Origin: Prolixibacteraceae bacterium
Lineage (GTDB): Bacteria > Bacteroidota > Bacteroidia > Bacteroidales > Prolixibacteraceae
Assembly (NCBI GenBank): GCA_016931875.1
Contig: JAFGDX010000139.1
Location: forward strand, 1 to 11,124
DNA: 11,124 bases
Direction of reading: 5' to 3'
The notes below the pieces were generated by a model. It saw nothing but the letters and a program-made list of their open reading frames with translations, did not search any database and had not been told where the DNA came from. Every line of letters starts with the position of its first letter. Positions within the stretch are counted from its first letter, which is position 1. A program made the translations under genes and the position numbers. Shown here piece by piece: positions 7,489-11,124 of the stretch.

Positions 7489-8193
7489 ATGAGAAACAAA
7501 ATTATTTATCTATTGACAATTGTTTTAGGCATAGCCGGAACAGCATGTCAGCAAAACGGCGCTGTAAAAGAAGTAAAACTGGAAACTGCCGCCGATTCAG
7601 CAAGTTACGCCATCGGTTTGCTGGTGGGGGCAAATAACAAGCAACAACTTGAAATGGCACCCGGTGGAGCCGACATGAATATTGAAACAATGGCAGCTGC
7701 ATTTCGCGTGGCTTCGCTTGGCGAAGAAGGTGCAATGACAGAAGAAGATGCCAACGCGGTGGTTCGTCGTTTTTTTGAATCGGCAGGAGAAAGAGAAGCC
7801 CAGTTGAATTTGGAAGAAGGAAATGCATTTTTGGAACAAAATAAATCACGCGAAGGTATTCAGGTAACAGAAAGCGGACTTCAGTATGAAATTATTACAG
7901 AAGGAACCGGGGCAAAACCAACGGCCGAAGACCAGGTTCGGGTTCATTACCACGGAACCTTAACTGACGGAACGGTTTTTGACAGCTCTGTTGACCGAGG
8001 AGAGCCAGTTGTTTTTGGAGTTACCCAGGTAATTCCCGGCTGGACAGAAGCCCTTCAGTTAATGCCGGTGGGATCAAAATGGAAAATTTATCTTCCTTCA
8101 GACCTGGCATACGGAGAACGCGGTGCAGGAGCTGACATTGGCGCCAACGAAGCATTGGTTTTTGAAGTAGAATTACTTGAAATAGTAAAATAA
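7489..8193 (+). CDS. FKBP-type peptidyl-prolyl isomerase, predicted lipoprotein
   Basis: Paralogue of the preceding gene with the same FKBP_N plus FKBP_C layout and strong similarity through the catalytic domain. The active-site set is conserved: Tyr154, Phe164, Asp165, Phe176, Val181-Ile182, Trp185, Tyr208 and Phe225. The N-terminus differs: a short basic start (MRNK), a hydrophobic core and Cys20 in the sequence IAGTAC followed by QQNG give a lipoprotein-type signal peptide (-3 is Gly, less typical than Leu/Val/Ala). It is therefore likely anchored to a membrane in the envelope, acting on exported proteins. I chose ATG 7489 (234 residues). ATG 7480 adds only three residues, while ATG 7447 would run into the upstream gene and precede the signal peptide with an unlikely extension. 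A strong terminator follows at 8218. Confidence 0.93.
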   Translation: MRNKIIYLLTIVLGIAGTACQQNGAVKEVKLETAADSASYAIGLLVGANNKQQLEMAPGGADMNIETMAAAFRVASLGEEGAMTEEDANAVVRRFFESAGEREAQLNLEEGNAFLEQNKSREGIQVTESGLQYEIITEGTGAKPTAEDQVRVHYHGTLTDGTVFDSSVDRGEPVVFGVTQVIPGWTEALQLMPVGSKWKIYLPSDLAYGERGAGADIGANEALVFEVELLEIVK

Positions 8194-8217
8194 GATACGT
8201 TCATATTTTTTGAATAA

Positions 8218-8257
8218 AAACCCTTTGTAAAATTTTTTTGCAAAGGGTTTCTTTTTT
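8218..8257 (+). terminator. Rho-independent terminator after the FKBP pair
   Basis: AAACCCTTTG (8218-8227) pairs perfectly with CAAAGGGTTT (8241-8250) across a 13-nt A/T-rich loop and is followed by CTTTTTTATTTT. This is a classical intrinsic terminator 24 bp after the lipoprotein FKBP stop. It ends only about 12 bp before the next gene's ATG, so the promoter region of that gene overlaps it. Confidence 0.88.
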
Positions 8258-8264
8258 ATTTTCG
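8257..8264 (+). promoter_or_regulatory. Possible -7 box for the DUF3127 gene, overlapping the terminator tail
   Basis: TATTTTCG differs from TAnnTTTG at one position, and a TTTG at 8237-8240 sits 16 bp upstream inside the terminator loop. If used, transcription would begin at about the ATG, giving a near-leaderless message. An alternative is TATTTTTTG at 8204-8212, which has one extra T and would place the terminator hairpin inside the leader. Confidence 0.2.
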
Positions 8265-8268
8265 CTTC

Positions 8269-8637
8269 ATGAGTTTACAGGTAAAAGGAAAAATACAGCA
8301 AATATTAAAACCCGAATCGGGTGTAAGCCGCGCAGGCAACGAGTGGAAAAAACAGGAGTTTGTAATTGAAACCGAAGAGCAGTTTCCAAAAAAAATATGC
8401 TTTACACTTTTTAACGACAAAACCTCGCTGGTTGACGAATTATCAGCAGGCGAAGAAGTGGAAGTTTCGTTTAATGTGGAATCGAGAGAATATAACGGAA
8501 AGTGGTTTCACAACATAAACGCATGGAAAATTGAAAAACCGGCCACCGACAATCTTCCTGAACCACCGCCTGAATTCAGCATGGAAGATATTCCACCCGA
8601 ACCGGCCGATGATGAAGCAAACGACCTGCCTTTTTAA
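8269..8637 (+). CDS. DUF3127-family protein with SSB-like C-terminal tip
   Basis: Small protein of 122 residues belonging to DUF3127, a family of unknown function common in Bacteroidota. Residues 1-95 alternate beta-strand-like segments (LQVKGKIQQIL, EFVIETEE, KKICFTLF, EEVEVSFNVESREYNGKWF, HNINAWKIEK) in an order suggestive of an OB fold. Residues about 96-122 are a Pro- and acid-rich linker ending in DDEANDLPF. This tip resembles the DDDIPF-type C-terminus by which single-stranded DNA-binding protein recruits repair and replication partners. A role in nucleic-acid metabolism is an inference from these two traits only. The gene stands alone between two terminators. The ATG at 8269 is the only sensible start, as it begins directly at the first strand. 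Confidence 0.87.
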   Translation: MSLQVKGKIQQILKPESGVSRAGNEWKKQEFVIETEEQFPKKICFTLFNDKTSLVDELSAGEEVEVSFNVESREYNGKWFHNINAWKIEKPATDNLPEPPPEFSMEDIPPEPADDEANDLPF

Positions 8638-8663
8638 AAATAAAAGACGTGCTAAATAAGATG

Positions 8664-8698
8664 CCGTTTACAAACCACTTTTTGTAAACGGTTTTTTT
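8664..8698 (+). terminator. Rho-independent terminator after the DUF3127 gene
   Basis: CCGTTTACAAA (8664-8674) and TTTGTAAACGG (8681-8691) form a perfect 11-bp stem with a 6-nt loop, followed by seven Ts (8692-8698). The T-run is only on the + strand side, so it serves the DUF3127 transcript. The last two Ts are part of the minus-strand TAA stop of yaaA. Confidence 0.93.
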
Positions 8699-9470
8699 AT
8701 GCGTTATCGCGTGTAAAAACCGGATTTCCGGGTTTCGACAAATTCGGATTAAAAACATAGCCCTCCAAATCAAAAGCCTGAAGACTTTCGGTATCCGTAA
8801 TACTATTGTCAAGAATAAAACGCGTCATCAGTCCGCGGGCCTTTTTGGCAAAAAACGAAATCATTTTATACTGCCCGTTTTTCAAATCTTTAAATTCCGG
8901 TGTAACAATTTCGGCTTTTAATTTTTTTCGGTTGATGCTTTTGAAATACTCGCCGGAAGCCAGATTCACAAGGACACCACTCCCCGATTCCTCCACTGCT
9001 TCGTTTACCTTTTTGGTGAGGAGCGGATTCCAAAACGCATACAAATCGTCCGACTTGTAATATTTCAGTTTTGTTCCCATTTCCAAACGGTAGGGTTGAA
9101 TTAAATCCAGAGGTTTTAAAACCCCGTATAACCCCGACAGTATGCGCACATGTTTTTGTGCCGCTTCCAGTTTTTCTTCAGAAAGTGACCCGGCCTGCAG
9201 CCCCTGGTAAACATCGCCGTTAAATGCCAAAACCGCTTGTTTGGCATTATCGGTATTAAATGGCTGGCCCCAGTTTTGATACCTCCGGAAATTAAGTTCC
9301 CCCAACTCTTTCGAAATATTCATCAACTTTGAAAGTTGCCCGGGACTCATTTTTTTGAGTTTCGATATTAATTTCCCGGATTGCTCCAATAGTTCCGGAA
9401 CGGTATAATTTTTTGTAACTGCGGGGGTTTCAAAATCCAGTGATTTGGCCGGCGATAGTACTATTAACAT
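8697..9470 (-). CDS. yaaA: Peroxide stress protein YaaA (UPF0246/DUF328)
   Basis: In E. coli YaaA is induced by hydrogen peroxide through OxyR and limits damage by lowering free intracellular iron; the structural family is linked to DNA binding. The product here is 257 residues, almost the same as E. coli YaaA (258). It starts with the hallmark MLIVLSPAKSLDF, has DVYQGLQAGSL at about 76-86, then the family signature HVRILSGLYGVLKPLD, PYRLEMGTKL and LVNLASGEYFKSI, and the C-terminal FFAKKARGLMTRFI stretch. Nothing is missing. The ATG at the very edge of the conserved N-terminal motif fixes the start. It converges on the DUF3127 gene, and its stop codon lies in that gene's terminator T-run. A good -7 box lies about 27 bp upstream. 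Confidence 0.95.
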   Translation of the reverse strand: MLIVLSPAKSLDFETPAVTKNYTVPELLEQSGKLISKLKKMSPGQLSKLMNISKELGELNFRRYQNWGQPFNTDNAKQAVLAFNGDVYQGLQAGSLSEEKLEAAQKHVRILSGLYGVLKPLDLIQPYRLEMGTKLKYYKSDDLYAFWNPLLTKKVNEAVEESGSGVLVNLASGEYFKSINRKKLKAEIVTPEFKDLKNGQYKMISFFAKKARGLMTRFILDNSITDTESLQAFDLEGYVFNPNLSKPGNPVFTRDNA

Positions 9471-9496
9471 GACTTTTTTTGTTTTTTTATGATCAT

Positions 9497-9504
9497 CAAA
9501 AATA
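9497..9504 (-). promoter_or_regulatory. Candidate -7 box for yaaA
   Basis: On the minus strand this reads TATTTTTG, an exact match to TAnnTTTG. It would place transcription start near 9490, about 20 bp before the yaaA ATG. A TTTG (minus strand, 9532-9529) lies 24 bp upstream, a little more than the usual -33 to -7 spacing. Confidence 0.5.
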
Positions 9505-9676
9505 ACAGAAAAAGTGAGATTAAGTTTACAAAATCAACTGCAATCTATTTTCGGAAAACAAGCCCGGTATTTTGGCGATTAAAAAAACGAAATGAACGTA
9601 TGAAAATTTAAACACCCATTTTTATAAACACCCTGTTTAACACATTGCAAAACGCCTGGCAAACTTTCTTTTTGAA

Positions 9677-9696
9677 AATCAGTCAGTGCCCTGATT
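9677..9696 (-). repeat. Small hairpin downstream of the response regulator gene
   Basis: AATCAG (9677-9682) and CTGATT (9691-9696) are inverted copies around an 8-nt loop, 14 bp beyond the response regulator stop. On the minus strand the hairpin is followed by TTCAAAAAG rather than a T-run, so it is not a standard intrinsic terminator. It may be a 3'-end stem or chance. Confidence 0.3.
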
Positions 9697-9710
9697 CAGA
9701 AGGAGACCGC

Positions 9711-10145
9711 TTATTCCTTTTCAGGAAAAAAAGTATTTACAATCTCCTCAAACTTACTCAAAGTAAGCGGCTTGTATATGTATGCCGGAAGTCCGTACTC
9801 ATCTTTAGCTGTTACTTCATCATCGGTATTATTGCTTGATGTAAGCATGGCAATAACAATTCCGCCTTTCTGTTTTTCATCGAGTTTTTTATATTCATCC
9901 AGAAATTCCCATCCGTTCATTCTTGGCATATTGATATCCAGAAAAATCAAACCAGGTTTCGGAAAAGTTTTGTTCCCGTTGTAACTGCCGGTGGAGGTAA
10001 GATACTCCAAAGCCATCATTCCGTTTAAAGCCACTTCAACATGAACATCAATTCCGCTTTTTTTAATCAGTAATTTATTTAAATAGTTGGTAACATCATC
10101 ATCGTCAACCAACAGAATACAATTAAGTCCTTTCATTTTTTTCAT
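9711..10145 (-). CDS. Single-domain (CheY-like) response regulator
   Basis: Receiver-only phosphoacceptor protein of 144 residues with no DNA-binding or enzymatic output domain. The acidic pocket VDDDD (13-17), phosphorylation site Asp70 in FLDINMPRMNGWEF, switch Thr102 in MLTSS, Tyr122 and invariant Lys125 in YKPLT are all present, so it should be phosphorylatable. The layout resembles the Rcp1-like receivers that accompany PAS or phytochrome kinases. It starts 5 bp after the kinase stop, so the two genes form one operon and the kinase is the likely phosphodonor. I chose ATG 10145 (MKKMKG); ATG 10136 is equally possible. A farther upstream start would overlap the kinase and add a non-homologous stretch. 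Output must come from protein-protein contact or phosphotransfer to another component. Confidence 0.92.
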   Translation of the reverse strand: MKKMKGLNCILLVDDDDVTNYLNKLLIKKSGIDVHVEVALNGMMALEYLTSTGSYNGNKTFPKPGLIFLDINMPRMNGWEFLDEYKKLDEKQKGGIVIAMLTSSNNTDDEVTAKDEYGLPAYIYKPLTLSKFEEIVNTFFPEKE

Positions 10146-10150
10146 TTTGT

Positions 10151-11124
10151 TTATTTTAAGGGGATAAAAAAATAAAATGTACTTCCTTTTCCGGGTTCGG
10201 ATTCCACCCAAATTTTGCCATCGTGCAGTTCCACAATTTTCCGGCAGTGGGCCAATCCTACTCCAATACCTTCATATTCATCGCGTCGGTGTAATCGTTG
10301 AAAAATAATAAAAATCTTTTCCTTTTGGTCTGGCGGAATCCCTATTCCATTATCGCTTACAGCAAACTCCCAGCCGTTTTTTACTTTCTTCGCTGCAATT
10401 TCAATTTTGGGTTTCCGGCCAGGCGCCCTGTATTTCATAGCATTGCTGATGAGGTTTTGAAACAACAAACGCATTTCAATTTCCAAAGCGTGAAAAACAG
10501 GAAGTTTGTTTACTTTGATTTCAGCTTCCGAATTTTTGATTAGCACTTCCAGGTCGTTCACAACCGCCGCAACAATCTCATTACAATCAACTTGTTCAAA
10601 TTCTGAGTTTTTCCCAAGGCGCGCATAATCAAGCAATCCTTTCACAAGATCTTTCATCCGGTTGGAGGACTGGGAAATAAAATGGAGTCGTTTTAATGTT
10701 TCATCGTCCAGTTTGCCTTCTGCATCTTCCAACAGTAATTCAATCAAACTTGTTATTGAATTCAGCGGTTCTCTCAAATCATGCGAAGCGATAAAGGTAA
10801 ACTGTTCCAGTTCCTTGTTTTTATCCTCAATACGTTTTGTATACAAGCGGATTTCTTCCTCGGTTTTTTTACGCTCTGTAATATCAATTATGGAGGCAAG
10901 CACAAAATTCGATTCATTTTTTTCCAGGGGATTCAGGCCAATTTCAATAGGAATTTCTTTCCCGTCTTTTCTCACCCCGTACAAATCGCGCCCCGCTCCC
11001 ATCGGCCGGGCCTGGGGGTTTGCATAAAATTTTTCGCGAAGAGAGGGGTGATATTTCTGCAACCTTGCCGGAATCAGTAACTCCACCTTTTGCCCAACCA
11101 ACTCGTTTCTTTTATAGCCAAAAA
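10151..11124 (-). CDS. PAS-domain sensor histidine kinase (5' end outside window)
   Basis: Two-component sensor kinase, visible for about 323 residues and open to the right edge, so more sensory sequence lies off-window. In order: the C-terminal part of a PAS domain beginning at FGYKRNELVGQKVELLIP, a PAC segment ending IIDITERKK (to about 10870), a coiled-coil linker, the HisKA H-box SHDLREPLNS with the phosphoacceptor His at 10781-10783, and a HATPase domain with N-box NLISNAMKYR, G1 box SDNGIGIP and G2 box GIGVGLAHC. The end STFYFFIP is typical. No membrane segment is seen in the visible part, which suggests a soluble kinase, subject to what lies upstream. The PAS segment is close to the FixL type. 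The codon at 11099-11101 is TTG but lies inside the PAS domain, so it is not the start. Confidence 0.94.
   Translation of the reverse strand, partial: FGYKRNELVGQKVELLIPARLQKYHPSLREKFYANPQARPMGAGRDLYGVRKDGKEIPIEIGLNPLEKNESNFVLASIIDITERKKTEEEIRLYTKRIEDKNKELEQFTFIASHDLREPLNSITSLIELLLEDAEGKLDDETLKRLHFISQSSNRMKDLVKGLLDYARLGKNSEFEQVDCNEIVAAVVNDLEVLIKNSEAEIKVNKLPVFHALEIEMRLLFQNLISNAMKYRAPGRKPKIEIAAKKVKNGWEFAVSDNGIGIPPDQKEKIFIIFQRLHRRDEYEGIGVGLAHCRKIVELHDGKIWVESEPGKGSTFYFFIPLK

Larger units (their letters stand above)
9471..9710. other. Spacer between yaaA and the response regulator gene (240 bp)
   Basis: This A/T-rich spacer holds the probable yaaA promoter at its left end. Its right end includes a 6-bp inverted repeat downstream of the response regulator stop. 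I see no conserved small gene, no RNA gene, and no OxyR-like operator that I could defend. Confidence 0.5.

Noticed and set aside
9471..9710. Small RNA or OxyR-type operator upstream of yaaA
   Set aside because: I found a -7 promoter match and one short inverted repeat, but no conserved RNA structure or operator pattern to justify a call.
9645..9839. Small + strand open frame across the end of the response regulator
   Set aside because: More than half lies antisense to the receiver gene, and there is no motif or plausible initiation signal.
10146..10211. Extended N-terminus for the response regulator
   Set aside because: It would overlap the end of the kinase and add 22 residues outside the receiver fold; ATG 10145 directly precedes the first receiver strand.
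1..11124. Defence island, mobile element, CRISPR array or integrated phage
   Set aside because: All genes are recognisable housekeeping or signalling families with uniform base composition; no direct-repeat arrays, transposase or integrase motifs, or tRNA-flanking attachment sites were seen.

Overview
The window reads as ordinary chromosomal sequence from a member of the Bacteroidota. The evidence is a moderate-to-low GC content with A/T-rich spacers, almost no Shine-Dalgarno sequences ahead of genes, several boxes resembling the Bacteroidota -7 consensus TAnnTTTG, and gene families typical of the phylum: a ComEC without a metallo-beta-lactamase active site, a DUF3127 protein, tandem Mip/FkpA-like FKBPs, and a PAS histidine kinase paired with a single-domain response regulator. 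A marine or sediment Marinilabiliales/Prolixibacteraceae-type organism is a guess from general resemblance and cannot be proved from this sequence.

Layout, left to right. (1) Positions 2-5381 on the + strand carry the 3' end of peptide deformylase (def), a ComEC/Rec2-family DNA-uptake channel protein, and the potassium-uptake pair trkA-trkH, 24 bp apart. (2) A convergent YrdC/YciO-family gene (5397-6011, - strand) meets trkH tail to tail and is divergent from an mnmD-type tRNA methyltransferase (6129-6803). (3) Two tandem FKBP-type prolyl isomerases follow: the first looks cytosolic, the second is a predicted lipoprotein, and a clear intrinsic terminator ends the pair. (4) A monocistronic DUF3127 gene lies between that terminator and a second perfect-stem terminator. 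(5) On the - strand, yaaA (peroxide stress) converges on DUF3127. Beyond it is a two-component operon whose kinase gene runs off the right edge and is followed 5 bp downstream by a CheY-like regulator.

Themes: translation and tRNA maturation (def, the YrdC family member, mnmD), potassium homeostasis (trkA/trkH), protein folding (two FKBPs), oxidative stress (yaaA) and signalling (PAS kinase plus receiver). Longest gene-free stretch: about 240 bp (9471-9710). I saw no rRNA, tRNA, CRISPR array, insertion sequence, prophage or defence island.

I found no convincing undescribed multi-gene system. The points most worth a second look are the PAS domain, which keeps the spacing of the FixL haem-ligand His and distal Arg; the DUF3127 protein, whose C-terminal tip resembles that of SSB; the ComEC C-terminal region, which looks like a metallo-beta-lactamase fold without metal ligands; and the YciO-type replacement of a catalytic-loop Arg in the YrdC-family protein.
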